Shown: positions 12,715 to 23,222 of the stretch, piece after piece | Position numbering within the stretch: position 1 is the stretch's first letter | How the letters are laid out: each line of letters starts with the position of its first letter | Assembly (NCBI GenBank): GCA_023846275.1 | Contig: JAIUJO010000083.1 | Coordinates: 1,575,774 to 1,639,773, forward strand | Origin: Vanilla planifolia | Taxonomy: Eukaryota; Streptophyta; Magnoliopsida; Asparagales; Orchidaceae | Length of the DNA stretch: 64,000 nucleotides | Direction: 5' to 3' | Notes under the pieces: generated by a model | Seen by the model: only the letters and a program-made list of their open reading frames with translations | Database searches by the model: none | Told to the model about the DNA's origin: nothing | Made by a program: the position numbers and the translations under genes

Positions 12715-12786
12715 CGCTTCCCAAAAGGTTTTATCATATACCAAAGGGTTAAACGACCTCTATCCTATCAATTAGACAATGAACAC
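12715..12786 (-). pseudogene. trnR-UCU: Plastid trnR-UCU relic
   Basis: The reverse complement follows the plastid tRNA-Arg(UCU) sequence, with the D-arm region ttgtctaattgatagga and the following agaggtc still clear. The anticodon loop is changed (the TCTTCTAA pattern is lost) and the T-arm no longer pairs well, so it should not fold as a functional tRNA. It lies in the expected place and orientation downstream of the atpA relic. Confidence 0.8.
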
Positions 12787-12904
12787 CTTTCATTCCTATT
12801 TTTTGTTCAAAAAATGGAATTAGGGAATACAATAAGGGTATAGTAAAGCATATAAAAATACATATTGTACTGCATATCCTATGCACTGAAATGAAAGAAT
12901 ATAT

Positions 12905-13695
12905 AGCGGGTAGTGGGAATTGAACCCGCATCATTGGCTTGGAAGGCTAGAGGTGATAGTCGACATTGGTTGATCATGTTGAATATATCTAAAAATCTGT
13001 AATTCAAAACCGAACATGAGATTTTTGTTTCATTCGGCTCCTTAATGAAAGATTAAAGGACTCTCACCAGAGAATCCATTAGATCCAAAACATCTATGTC
13101 AGCTTTTTTGAATACATATAAAACATCTTGCTTTCTTGATGATCCTTCTAGAAGAGATCAATTCCATATTTCTAGTCCAGTTACTTCATTCCCTATTTCT
13201 ACTAATGGGATCCTAAGGAAAAGAATTTCTATCGAGCTGAAAAAAGGAAAGAAGCCAAGGGTTCTAGTAAACAAAAACGCTTGTTTTATAGCTACTTGGA
13301 TTTGGCTTCCATCTTTCTTTTACAGTGCAAAAATCAAAGATTTAGTTACAATTGAAATTCAAGCTTTGTGGTATCATCCATAGATCCTTTATTCATATTC
13401 ATTCAATTGGATATATTGATACAATCCAAACATTATGCTTCTCGACTTCATAATCCGATTTTGTTTTTAAAGAAATTGATTTTAGATAGAAATCTAGATA
13501 GATTTCGTGATAATGTATATTTTTCACTAATCTTCTATTAAGGGGCAAAGGATGAAATCTCTTTCAGAAAGAAATTTTTGGATCAAAATTGGGATCTGAA
13601 TACTTAATAGGAGGTATATATATTACAAAATGTCCTTCACTATTATGAAGTTTGTAATAGAACGAATCACATTTTAACCACTAAACTATACCTGC
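12905..13695 (-). pseudogene. trnG-UCC: Plastid trnG-UCC relic with group II intron
   Basis: Exon 2 on the minus strand (about 12905-12953) keeps the anticodon stretch cttccaag and the T-arm gcgggttcaattcccac. Exon 1 (about 13673-13695) keeps tatagtttagtggt, followed by the start of the intron, tgtgattcgttctatta, in which the first intron base has changed from G to A. About 720 bases of intron separate the exons, close to the usual size. A G-to-A change in the first exon and the altered splice site argue against function. A 95-codon plus-strand frame at 13096-13383 lies inside the intron and is not a gene. Confidence 0.88.
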
Positions 13696-13930
13696 TATAT
13701 ATTCATTATTGTATATGAAAGGACCTTTTATCCAACAAAGTGATGAGATACAACCAAGATAGCATCAGAGAAAATTCAGCATTGAGACATATTTTGTTTA
13801 TTATGTGTTTTTGTTACACCTTTATCTTTTTTTATATTGTTTTCTGTTCATTGTCATTCCTATATGCTTCTATATTCTTTTTAGTGACTTAGTTTTTCTA
13901 TCTTGATCTATCGTTCAAATTGCAAATGGA

Positions 13931-14017
13931 GGAGAGATGGCTGAGTGGACTAAAGTGACAGATTGCTAATCTATTGTATAAATAATTTGTATCCAGGGTT
14001 CGAATCCCCCTCTCTCC
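13931..14017 (+). pseudogene. trnS-GCU: Plastid trnS-GCU relic
   Basis: The copy is almost full length (87 bases), with the anticodon loop ttgctaa and a perfect seven-base acceptor stem, ggagaga pairing with tctctcc. The anticodon stem has a C/A mismatch, and the two outer pairs of the T-stem are mismatched. Most differences from the plastid gene fall where the plastid has CG dinucleotides, which here read TG or CA. It is likely a non-functional copy, though a tRNA scanner might still score it. Confidence 0.88.
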
Positions 14018-14167
14018 AATCAAAAGGATACTATCTCTTTCCATTCGTTTCTTATCTAAAGGATGAAACCTCTTTTCATTCTTTTCTTCTTTCTTTCTAT
14101 TTATTCATTATTTATGATACATTAACTTCATATTAATTGATGAAAAATCAATGAAAAATGAAAAACA
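14018..14167. other. Plastid trnS-psbI spacer relic
   Basis: Non-coding DNA with CT-rich runs lies between the trnS and psbI relics, as expected for the plastid interval. Confidence 0.6.
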
Positions 14168-14293
14168 AATCTCATCTCTTTTTTTCTTCCTCACACCTAG
14201 GATTACGCCCCGATCATTAGATAAGAATCCGAATATGAAAAGAGAAAAAAAGAATAATACTACTATGTAAACGAAGAGTTGAAGAGTCAGCAT
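14168..14293 (-). pseudogene. psbI: Plastid psbI relic, frameshifted
   Basis: PsbI is a 36-residue single-helix subunit of photosystem II. The start at 14293 gives M-L-T-L-Q-L-F-V-Y, then the hydrophobic helix ending in F-I-F-G-F-L-S-N-D, matching the family over 27 residues. A one-base loss just after the N-D pair shifts the frame, and the expected R-N-P-G tail is seen only in another frame. The original stop region is lost. It is the last recognisable gene of the plastid segment. Confidence 0.92.
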
Positions 14294-14455
14294 TGTGCAA
14301 TCTGCAAGATCAAATCATTTTTTTGAAAGAAATAGATCACCTATTTTACTTTACGACACACAATTATACCCTATGACGTATGGCATATTGTGTATTATAT
14401 TAGATAAATCTAGATGAAAATGAAAAAAAGAGAAGAAAGCAACTATAGCTAACCC

Positions 14456-15090
14456 ATGGTAGATTCCTTAGAAGGGGCCCTTCTTTCCATTTTTTGGTCT
14501 TGTCCCTTCGCAAATGGTGTCGAGCGCAACTGTAACCATCTATTCTCTAGTGTTTTGTGAAAGTGCACGAGGAACAAGGTCTGTGGTGGTTGCTGAGGTG
14601 GCGGCCCCATCTTTCCAAAGATTACTTATCTATAGGAAGGACGATCGTGCTGATATATTAGTCAAGATTGACTTTTCACTAAGAACTCTGAGAACTACGT
14701 CAACTTATTTGACTATGTAATGTTAGAAAATCGATCAGGCACTTTTTGAAAGCATTAACCGATTGGTGATTTATCTAAGGTTATTGGTAAGGTAAAAGAG
14801 ATGAAAAGTAGTTTGAAAGATCTTCTACTCTGCTATATAACCATTCTAGCATTCTTCTTCATCAAGGGATTTTTTCGAAAGCCACCTGAAAGGCTTTGCC
14901 TCAGCACAAAAAAGTACCCCTTACTTTTTGTACATAGTCTGAAGGTGATGAAGTCTAATGAATATCACAAAAGGTCTAGTTTTCTAACTTTAGCCTATGA
15001 ATAACTTTGATGATACATGCTAAAGAATAGTCTTCTAGCATGCTTTGCCCTCATAGAGTTTGGTATGCTTCTGATTGAGTAGGAATCATT
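14456..15090. other. Mitochondrial-like DNA (probable NUMT, right part)
   Basis: GC-richer DNA with two short plus-strand frames (14514-14720 and 14801-15004) that I do not recognise. The texture resembles the segment at 2550-4775. It abuts the copia 5' LTR at 15096. The mitochondrial source is inferred from composition and context. Confidence 0.45.
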
Positions 15091-15095
15091 ACAAC

Positions 15096-16990
15096 TATTA
15101 TACCCTTGTGTTTGATGAGTCAAGCATAAATTTTTATAACTCATAAGGGCTTACATTAAGTGAAATTATTAATATTCAATTAAATAAAGCCATGAACTTT
15201 AAATGTCTAAAATAAAGGTCTTGAAGACTCTAGGAGTGATGGTAAGCTTCATTGAAATTGAATGCGCACACTAAAATTTTTATACTTGAATATCTATTTA
15301 TTTTTCTTGAATTTGATATGTCCAAATTTTGACATGATGTGACACACTAGTAATATTAATATTTGAAAATATTATAAGTTTAATAATTGTTAAATTTTGA
15401 TTTTTGGGTGAAGCATCATGAAATATATATATATATCGGTATTTGATTTTTTAAAATAATTTAGGAATTATTTTTCATGAATTTCTTTTCATAGTTATTT
15501 TAGGATACTTGTAATTCTATCATAATATAAACTTTTTTGGAACACTTATATTAAAAATTTTGGCACAAAAATTCTCACAAAAAATTATAAAACCACTTTA
15601 GTCTTAGGATTTTTCACTGTAGCGTTAGCGGTTCGACCCGACCCGATGGCTGGTCTGTCCAAGCTTTAGGGTTTAAGAAAATGAAATAAAAAATAATTGA
15701 TATACCCAAAAGGAGCGAGCGAAGGCCAAAAGTGAAGGAAGAAGGTCGTAGGGAAAGCTGTTGAACAGAACAAGTGCGAAATAAGCCCGAAGCAGCTAGA
15801 CGGAATAAGTGCAAAATCAGCTCACAAGGAAAGATGAACGGAACAAGCGTCAAAAACAAGTCAACCAGGAGCAAGTGAGGAAATCTCGATCGAGAAAGTG
15901 GGGAGCCAACCCCAACCGCTTGGGAAACGGCAAAGAAATTTAAGGGATATGGGACTAAAATCCAATTCGATTGTCAAAGAAGGCGGAAGGGCAGGCATGA
16001 TTCGACGGATTGGGTTAATCAAGGAAAATGCTGCAAATAAAAAGTAAAATGACAAGCAGGAGCATTGAATCTGAGCAGATTTGTGAGAAGATGTAGAAGA
16101 ACTATGGTAAATGTTTTAAATCAAATGATTCCTAGACAAATAATACTAATACATTCAAGGTAATCAATGTGCGATCCAATGGCCCAGATCAAGGCCACTA
16201 GATCCAACGTGTAGAATTGATCTCGATCGATAAATACGAGGCTCAATCAGAAACATCAATTTCAGGATCCTTATCGAACGGTGACTGCTATGTCTGTTAC
16301 CCAAATGGCTGGTTCATTTTAGAGCCACTCAGAGTGGATTTAGAGCTTAAATTTGAGCTCTATAATGTGGGAATTATGTAGAACTGCAACAGGTTACCAT
16401 TGCTAAGATCTTAAAGATTTCAAATCAGAATATCGAGGAATTTCAAGTGCATACGGTGCTTCCAAAGTCACAAAGTGAAAGCTGCAAGAAGGAACCCAAA
16501 ATTGGAGATTTTGCTTCAACTATTTTTCAATCTCTATATCTCCCTCTTTTTTATATTGAGTATGCCTCATACTTCTTTTAAAATTGTCATAAGTTTTGTT
16601 AATTTTTGTATTTCTTTCCTTTGGTTAAGGGTATCGTGGCAATTGTGCAAAAGCCCGGGGTTTGAGTTGAGCTAGGAAAAACTCATGTAGGTTTGGGATT
16701 AGCCGTTGGTAAAATCTTAAGTTGGTTTGAGATGAGTAGTACGAAAAACCTCGCTTGTAATTTTGTGATTTTAGCAGGTTTTTCTCAACACTGGTTGGGA
16801 GTGGATGTAGGCTAGATTTCGAGTCGACCACCTTAAAAATCTTTTATGTACTATTTTATTTCTCATTCTTATTCTTAGTTAAATGATTTAAGTTTTAATT
16901 TTAAACAAAAAATTGAAAAAAATCTTTAAATTTTATTCGCCACAATTCATCCCCCTTCTTATGGTTTTACTTTAAGCACAAAGAGCTTCA
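15096..16990 (+). repeat. 5' LTR of the copia element
   Basis: This 1895-base LTR ends in CA two bases before the primer-binding site. Its first 1190 bases align with 22036-23222, and most of it aligns with the solo LTR at 55214-56621. A GC-rich patch (cgacccgacccga) near 15630 is shared by all three copies. Several minus-strand frames inside it are incidental. Confidence 0.93.
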
Positions 16991-16992
16991 AT

Positions 16993-17004
16993 TGGTACCA
17001 GAGT
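16993..17004 (+). other. Primer-binding site
   Basis: The sequence tggtaccagagt is nearly complementary to the 3' end of plant initiator methionine tRNA (consensus tggtatcagagc). It lies two bases after the LTR end, the usual position in copia elements. Confidence 0.88.
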
Positions 17005-17096
17005 GAGGAATTCAAAATTACGTGAGTAACATCAACGTAGGAGGTCCGCTCCTACTAAGAGATGACTTTATCACATTTTTTTTGATTTTTGGCTTT

Positions 17097-18766
17097 ATGG
17101 CTTCCTCATTGGCTAATATGAGTGCAACATTGTGTGAAGGAATTTCTTCAAATTGGACTCCTTCGTTTAAATGAGAATTTTACTTGTCTTGCAAAACTCG
17201 TTTTAGAATTTTTATTCAATCTATCCATTTGGAGTTTTGGGAAGTAATGACTAAGCATTATGAACTTTCTTAAAAATTCTCTTACTAATGAAGTCAAGCC
17301 CTTTAGTAAGCTTAATGTTGAGCTGAAAAATTTGGATCAATTGAATGCTAGAGCCTTGAACTATCTTTATTCTGGAATTTCTCCTAGTGAATTCACACAA
17401 ACTATAAATTTGCATATGACATTTGAGGTGTGGAAAAAACTTGAAGTGACATTTAGGGCACCTCATAAGTGAAAGAGACAAAGACCAACAATCTCACCCA
17501 TGACTATGAGTTTTTAAGAATGAATCTTGATGAGAGTATTAAAAGTATGTTTTGAAGATTTAATGACATTACAAATGACTTAGTAAATCTTGGGAGGATA
17601 TTCTTAAATAGTGATCTAGTAAAGAAAATTTTTAGAATCCTTCCAAAGAAATATGATCCCCTAAATTGGTTATTAAAGCTGTTAAAGATATCAACAAACT
17701 TTCATTGGATGAATTCCTTGGGGAACTTCTCATTACTAAAAAAAGAGGACAAGGAGACTTACAGAAGAGACTTCTACAAGAAAGCTAAAGCATGAAAGGA
17801 AGAAGGAACACATGGCCTTCAAAGCCACAAAATGTGGTTTGGATTCCACTTCCACCTCTTCCACAAATTTTGAGGATGAGGTAAGTTTCCATGTTAACGG
17901 TTTAGCAAAAAATCTGGCAAAGAGATTTCTAATAGGAAATGAAAGAAGAAGAGCAACAAGGAGAGGAGGAGGCCACCAACTTTATTTTAGTGTAGTCGAA
18001 CCAATCATCTTAGACTGGAATGCCCAAAACTCAAGGACAAGCTTATGAAGGATGAAAAGTAGAAGAAGAAGAACTTGAAGAAAAAGAAAGCTTTCGAAGC
18101 TACATGGAGTGCATCTGAAGATTGAAATGTTTCAAACTCAAGTAGAGGAGAAGAAAGGATGATTTGTTTTATGGCTAATGAGGCATCTTCAATATCTTCA
18201 AGTGAAGAAGAAGAAGAAAATGAGGTAAGCTCTTGGACAAGAGATATTCTTGAAAGTAATTATATTGAAGTTGTGAATGCATTAACTTCTTTAATGAGTG
18301 CTCATAAAAAATTAAAAAAGCTTATAAAAAAAAGCTGAATTACTTGATTTTGTTATGAAAGAAGATGAAAAGAAAAGGATAGAAAATCAATATATATGTG
18401 ATAAAAAGGCTTTCCTTATCATTGATAACTTCTTTAAAGCATGATATTTTTATTTTTAAAGGAAAAATACAATTATTTGAGCATTCTATAGTAAGAAGAA
18501 CTTCACATACTTCTTATGCTTCACATGCTTATAGTTCTTCACTTGTCTTCAATTTTGAAAAACCTAAATACGTAAGCATGCCTAGGCCATCAAATATTGT
18601 TTGCTTTTGTTGTTGTAAATCTAGGCATACTATGAGAGAATGCTCTTTTAGAAGAAATATGTATGCACAAAAACAAATTATTACATGGATTGTTAAGAAT
18701 GAGAAAATGAAAGGTCCATTTATTGCTCAACCCAAGCTTTCTTGGGTTCCTAAGAGTAGAACTTAG
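17097..18766 (+). pseudogene. Copia gag relic with CCHC zinc knuckle
   Basis: Gag forms the virus-like particle. The likely start is at 17097. Blocks that read as copia gag include 17260-17472, with a short L-N-A-R-A-L-N-Y-L-Y run, and 17812-18048. The zinc knuckle at 18602-18643 has the exact spacing C-x2-C-x4-H-x4-C. Many stops and frame changes separate these blocks, for example right after 17472, so no full protein is made. Confidence 0.85.
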
Positions 18767-18917
18767 AAGACTAGAAAAAAATATCTCTAAAATAATTGAA
18801 GACATTTTAGGATAGGTCTAGGATATTAAAAAACTTAAATTGATGATTCAATTTAGTGGTATGCTTCTAATTTAGATTTTACACCTTATACAATCAAAAC
18901 AAAGAAGAAAATAAAAA

Positions 18918-19325
18918 TCCACATCTTGGGTATTGGATAGTGGATGTTCAAGACAAATGACCGGAGAAAAAAGAAAGTTCAAATCATTGAGATCGAGTGC
19001 AAATAGAAAGGTGACTCTAAGAGACAACACAAAGAAAAGAATCATTGGAATTAGAGATATATGTATGCCAAACTTTACTCTTTCAAATGTATTTTTAGTA
19101 GATGGTTTAGAATTTAATTTAATTAGTGTTAGTCAACTTTGTGACAATGTCTTTAATGTTATTTTTGATGGAAAAGTTTGCAAAATCATGAAAAATAATC
19201 TTGAATTACTTGTAGGAAATAGAAAATGTGACACCTATGTAAACAGTTTTGAGCAATTTGATGGTAGTGGTTTGGAATGCCTAGTGACCAAATCTAATAA
19301 GGATACACAATGCATAGAAGATTAA
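18918..19325 (+). pseudogene. Copia aspartic protease domain relic
   Basis: An open block of 130 codons begins with the copia protease signature L-D-S-G-C-S-R-x-M-T-G, where D-S-G is the catalytic triplet (usually written D-S-G-A/C-S). It continues to the conserved L-x-S-V-S-Q-L-C motif near 19120-19140. The domain itself is well kept, but the frame ends at the junction to the integrase, so it is not joined to the rest of pol. Confidence 0.88.
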
Positions 19326-20044
19326 GCCATGTAGGATTCTCCACCTTGAAGAAGATTACAAAGTTGGATATAGTTAGAGGCCTTCCCAAACCAAGTAAAT
19401 CAAGTTGGGTGTTGTGTGAATCTTATTAAAAAGGGAAACAAGTCAAATCCTATTTCAAATCTCAAAATGGACTAACAACAAGTAGACCTTTAGAAAACCT
19501 TTATTTAGATCTTTTTGATCCAATACAACCTTTGAGTTTAGGAGAAAAACAATATGGATTCGTTATAGTTGATGATTTTTGTAGGTATTCTTCGGTGATT
19601 TTTCTTAGACATAACCATGAAATATTTAAGAATTTTGAAAACTTGATTAGAGAGTTAGAAAGGCAATATAGTCTAAAATTCATTTGTATACAAAGTCATA
19701 TTGGAAGTGAGTTTAAGAATGAATATTTTAGTTATTTTTGTAAAGAAAAAGGAATCAAACACCAATTCACATGCCCATACACACCACAACTAAATGGTGT
19801 TGCAGAAAGGAAGAATAGAACATTAGTTGAGATCGGTAGAACCATGTTAGTCGAATATAGTTTACCCAAATATTTTTGGTCTGAAGCTATTAGCATAGCA
19901 TGTTACATTATAAATATATTTAACTTGAGACCAAAGTTGAAGAAAATCCCTTATGAATTGGTCAGGAAGAAAAAGTCAGACCTTAGTTATTTCATGTTTT
20001 TGGTTATAAGTGCACTATTCTTAAGAATGAGAAAGCAAATTTAG
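19308..20044 (+). pseudogene. Copia integrase relic, catalytic Asp replaced
   Basis: The zinc-binding part (R-L-S-H-V-G, about 19315-19335) is separated by frame changes from the catalytic core. The core starts near 19500 with L-D-L-F-D-P, the first catalytic aspartate. The second is expected in an S-D-H-G motif but here reads S-H-I-G (about 19695), so aspartate is lost. The third, glutamate in G-V-A-E-R-K-N-R-T, is present near 19800. The core is open from 19532 to 20044 and then shifts frame. Loss of the second acidic residue predicts a dead enzyme. Confidence 0.88.
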
Positions 20045-20396
20045 GAAAGTTTGATGAGAAAGTAAGTGTAGAAATCTTTTTAGGATATTCATCTATTAGA
20101 AAAACATATAGTCTTCAATCTAGAATCTCGTAAGGAAGAGGAAACAATATATATTATGTTTGATGAGTTTATCCAACTAGTTAGTGAGAAGTATTTAGAA
20201 GATGAAATAAAATTAATGAAGAACCTATATTTGAGTAAGTATGAAGAAAAATTAAAAAATCTAAAAGTGGAAAAAGAAAAAAAAAGCAATTTACCTAGAG
20301 GGTGGAAATTTGTAATCTCACATCCAAATGATTTGATCATAGGAGATGTGGACCAAGGAGTGAGGACTAGAGCCTATATTAGTGATATAGATCATA

Positions 20397-21060
20397 ATGC
20401 CTTTTGTGTTGTTGTTTGAACCAGATTCTATAGAAGAAGCCCTTAGGGTTGATTATTTTGGTCAAACCATGAATGAAGTGTTATATAAATTTGCAAGAAA
20501 TCATGATTGTGAATTAGTACCAAGACCTAGTGATCAAAAAGTCATTGGTACTAGATGGGTCTATAAAAATAAATTAGTTAAAAATGGTGTAATAATTAGG
20601 AATAACACTAGACTTGTTGCTAATAGATATAGTCAAATTGAAGGTATTCATTTTGAGGACTTTTTTGTAGTTGTAACTAGTTTAGAAGCAATTAGATTAC
20701 TTCTAGCATATTCATGTTATAAGAACTTCAGATTGTTTCAAATGGATGTAAAAAGTGCTTTCTTAAATGGAATAATAGAAGAGGAATTGTTTGTAGAACA
20801 ACTCCCAGGTTTTGAGGATCATGCAAAAGATAATTATGTCTATAAGCTTAAGAAAGCTCTTTATGGCCTTAAGCAAGCTCCACTTGCATGGTACCATAGG
20901 TTAAGTAATTATCTTATAGAAAGTGGCTTTAGAAAGGGTAAATTGGATACCACATTATTTCTAAAGTCATTAGGAGATGACAAAGGAATTTGAAATGAGC
21001 ATTGATGGATGAGCTAAATTTTTTCTTAGGATTGCAAATAAGACAACTAAAAGATGATAG
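20397..21060 (+). pseudogene. Copia reverse transcriptase relic lacking the YVDD motif
   Basis: The 198-codon frame covers the N-terminal fingers and palm. It keeps G-T-R-W-V-Y-K-N-K, then F-Q-M-D-V-K-S-A-F-L-N-G with the first catalytic aspartate, then Y-G-L-K-Q-A-P-L-A-W-Y. After D-T-T-L-F-L-K the sequence jumps almost at once to K-E-F-E-M-S and then N-F-F-L-G-L-Q-I, which normally lie after the active-site Y-V-D-D. About 30 codons containing Y-V-D-D therefore appear deleted near 20970-20990, and the frame is also shifted there. Confidence 0.9.
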
Positions 21061-21169
21061 TTTTATTTCTTAAAAAAAATTTGAAAGTAATGTTTAAAAA
21101 ATATTGCTATGAAAATATAAAACTTAGGAAAGCGCTCATAAACCAATCAATTCACTTAGACCTAGATGA

Positions 21170-21836
21170 AGAAGGGAAAACCATAGACCAAAAACTTTAT
21201 AGAGGACTTATAGGATCTTCATTATACCTTACAGCCAGTAGGCTCGAAATTCTATTTAGTGTTGGATTATGTGCTAGTTTCTAGGCAAGCCCAAAGGAAA
21301 GTCACTTGAAAGCTGTTAAAGCAATCTTCAAATATTTGAAGGAAACCATGACTCTAGGATTATAGTATCCTAAAAATGACCTTTCTTTTGAACTCATTAT
21401 CTATATAGATTAAGATTTTGGAGGATTTAGAGTGGATAGGAAGAGCACATCAGGGACATGTCAACTCTTAGAACATTGTCTTTTTTCATGGTCAAGCAGG
21501 AAACAAAATTGTATAGCCTTGTCAATAACCAAAGTCTAATATGTTGCAACATGAAGTTGTGTTGCTCAAGTACTATGGTTAAGACAACAACTTTAAGACT
21601 ATGGTTTAGAAGTTACACATATACCTATTAGAAATCATAACACTAGTACATTAGCATTAGCTAAGAATCAAGTTCATTATTCTAGGACTAAACACTTAGA
21701 TGTTAGATATCACTTTATTAGAGACCAAGTGGCCAAAGGATTAGTAAAATTAGAGTATGTTCCTATTATGCTTGTATTGGCTGAATTTTTTTCCAAACCC
21801 TTACCATAGGAGCAATTTCAAATATTAAGGGAATAA
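21170..21836 (+). pseudogene. Copia RNase H relic
   Basis: The linker to RNase H is seen near 21200, with Y-R-G-L-I-G-S-S-L-Y-L-T. It is followed by K-A-V-K-A-I-F-K-Y-L-K, then G-x-R-V-D-R-K-S-T-S-G-T-C, and at the end T-K-H-L-D-V-R-Y-H-F, all copia RNase H hallmarks. Stops at several places, including one in the Y-I-D-x-D-F active-site segment near 21410, and frame changes break it. The original stop lies near 21836. Confidence 0.85.
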
Positions 21837-22022
21837 TTAAAAATTTTAGATATGGCTTAGGTTTCACTCCCTTTTGATGGTGTTAAAGGGAGAGCATAGT
21901 TGGGAGTTTGGTGGAGCAATAAGATAAGGGGTGCATCTTAATTCATAACTTCCTTAAAAATTTATTTCTATTTTCTTTGTTGTATTTTTGTATTAAAAAA
22001 ATATTTATTTCTTGCCATCATC

Positions 22023-22032
22023 AAAAGGGGGA
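22023..22032 (+). other. Polypurine tract
   Basis: The run aaaaggggga lies just before the 3' LTR start at 22036 and is the expected plus-strand primer for the element. Confidence 0.8.
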
Positions 22033-22035
22033 GAT

Positions 22036-23222
22036 TGTTATACCCTTATGTTTGATGAGTCAAGCATAAATTTTTATATCTCATATGGTCTTGCTTTATT
22101 TAAAATTATTAATATTCAATTAAGTCAAGCCATGAACTTTAAATATCTAAAAAAGTGGTCTTCAAGAGTCTTGGAGTGATGACAAGCTTCAAAGAAATTG
22201 AAGGCATGCATTAAAATTTTATACTTGAATATCTCTTTATTTTTCTTGAATTTGATATGTCCAAATTTTGAGATGATGTGGCACACTAGTAGTATTAATA
22301 TTTAAATATATTATAAGTTTAATAATTGTTGAATATTTGTTTTTGGGCTAAACATTATTGATGAAAAGTATAGACATCGGTATTTTATTTTTTAACATTA
22401 TTTAGGAATTATTTTTGATAAATTTCTTTTGAATGAAATTTAGGACACTTGTAATACTATCATAATATAAAATTATTTTGGTATACTTATATTCAAAATT
22501 TTGGCACAAAAATTCTCAAAAAATAGTGTAAAACCACTTTAGTCTCGGGATTTTTTATGGTATCGTTGGCGGGTCAACCTGACCCGACAGATGGTCTGTA
22601 CAGGCTTTAGTTATTTAAAAAATAAAACTAAAATTGTTTGATAGCCCAAATGGGGTGAGCGAAGCCCGAAGACGAAGGAAGAAAGCCGCAAGGAAAGCTG
22701 CTCAACGAAACAAGTGCAAAATCAGCCCACAGGGAAAGATGAATGGAACATGCCCAAAATCAAGTAAACCAGGACCAAGTGATGAAATTTTTGTCAAGGA
22801 GGAAGGGGAGTCAACCACAAAAGGCTCGTTAGACTTACAAACTGAAATTCTTAAACAGAGTAATGACAAAGAAATTTAGGAGATATGGGACTAAGTCCCA
22901 TTTGATTGTCAAAGTTGATGGAAGGGTAGCTACGATCTGACAGCTTAGGTTAATATAGGTAAAATGTTGCAAGTTGCAAATAAACAATCAAATGACAAGC
23001 AAGAGAATCAAACTTGAGCAGATTTGCCAGATGATGAAGAACCACTACGATAATTGTTTTAGTTCAAACGATTCCTAGACAAATCATACTAATACATGCA
23101 GGGCAACAGATGTGTGATCCAATGGCCCAGATCATACCCTCCTATATCCAACGACAAGGTCTTATCTCAAAAAGTAAATTCGGGATTTAATCAGAATCAT
23201 CAATTTCATGATCCAAATCGAA
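22036..23222 (+). repeat. 3' LTR of the copia element, truncated
   Basis: It starts tgttatacccttatg and aligns with the 5' LTR until atccaaatcgaa at 23222, where similarity ends abruptly and SDA1 coding sequence begins. About 700 bases of the LTR end are missing. The element was therefore cut by a later rearrangement and not simply inserted beside SDA1. Confidence 0.9.

Larger units (their letters stand above)
10325..14455 (+). other. Plastid-derived segment (NUPT, or plastid DNA that passed through the mitochondrion)
   Basis: A collinear copy of one plastid region is present in the order atpF (intron and exon 2), atpA, trnR-UCU, trnG-UCC, trnS-GCU, psbI. Each gene has the strand it has in a typical angiosperm plastome: atpF, atpA and trnS on one strand, trnR, trnG and psbI on the other. 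All genes are damaged by frameshifts, stops and many C-to-T or G-to-A changes. The segment is flanked by mitochondrial-like DNA further out on both sides, which raises the possibility that it first entered the mitochondrial genome. The left edge falls inside the atpF intron and the right edge falls between psbI and psbK. Confidence 0.92.
15096..23222 (+). mobile_element. Ty1-copia LTR retrotransposon, decayed and 3'-truncated
   Basis: The element has a full 5' LTR, a primer-binding site for initiator Met-tRNA, gag with a zinc knuckle, then protease, integrase, reverse transcriptase and RNase H in that order, which is diagnostic of Ty1-copia. A polypurine tract and a 3' LTR cut off at about 63 percent of its length follow. 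The 5' LTR starts TA rather than TG, apparently a point change. The five bases before it are acaac, but the matching target-site duplicate is lost with the 3' end. The two LTRs differ roughly once in ten bases by eye, so the insertion is old. Every gene is disrupted, so the element cannot move by itself. Confidence 0.93.

Noticed and set aside
13096..13383. Plus-strand frame of 95 codons
   Set aside because: It lies within the trnG-UCC intron copy. Plastid trnG introns encode no protein on this strand.
12715..14017. Functional tRNA genes
   Set aside because: They are decayed plastid copies with broken stems or a lost anticodon loop, and trnG has an altered splice site.
15614..16055. Two overlapping minus-strand frames of 86 and 64 codons
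   Set aside because: They fall inside the copia 5' LTR and are not kept in the other LTR copies.
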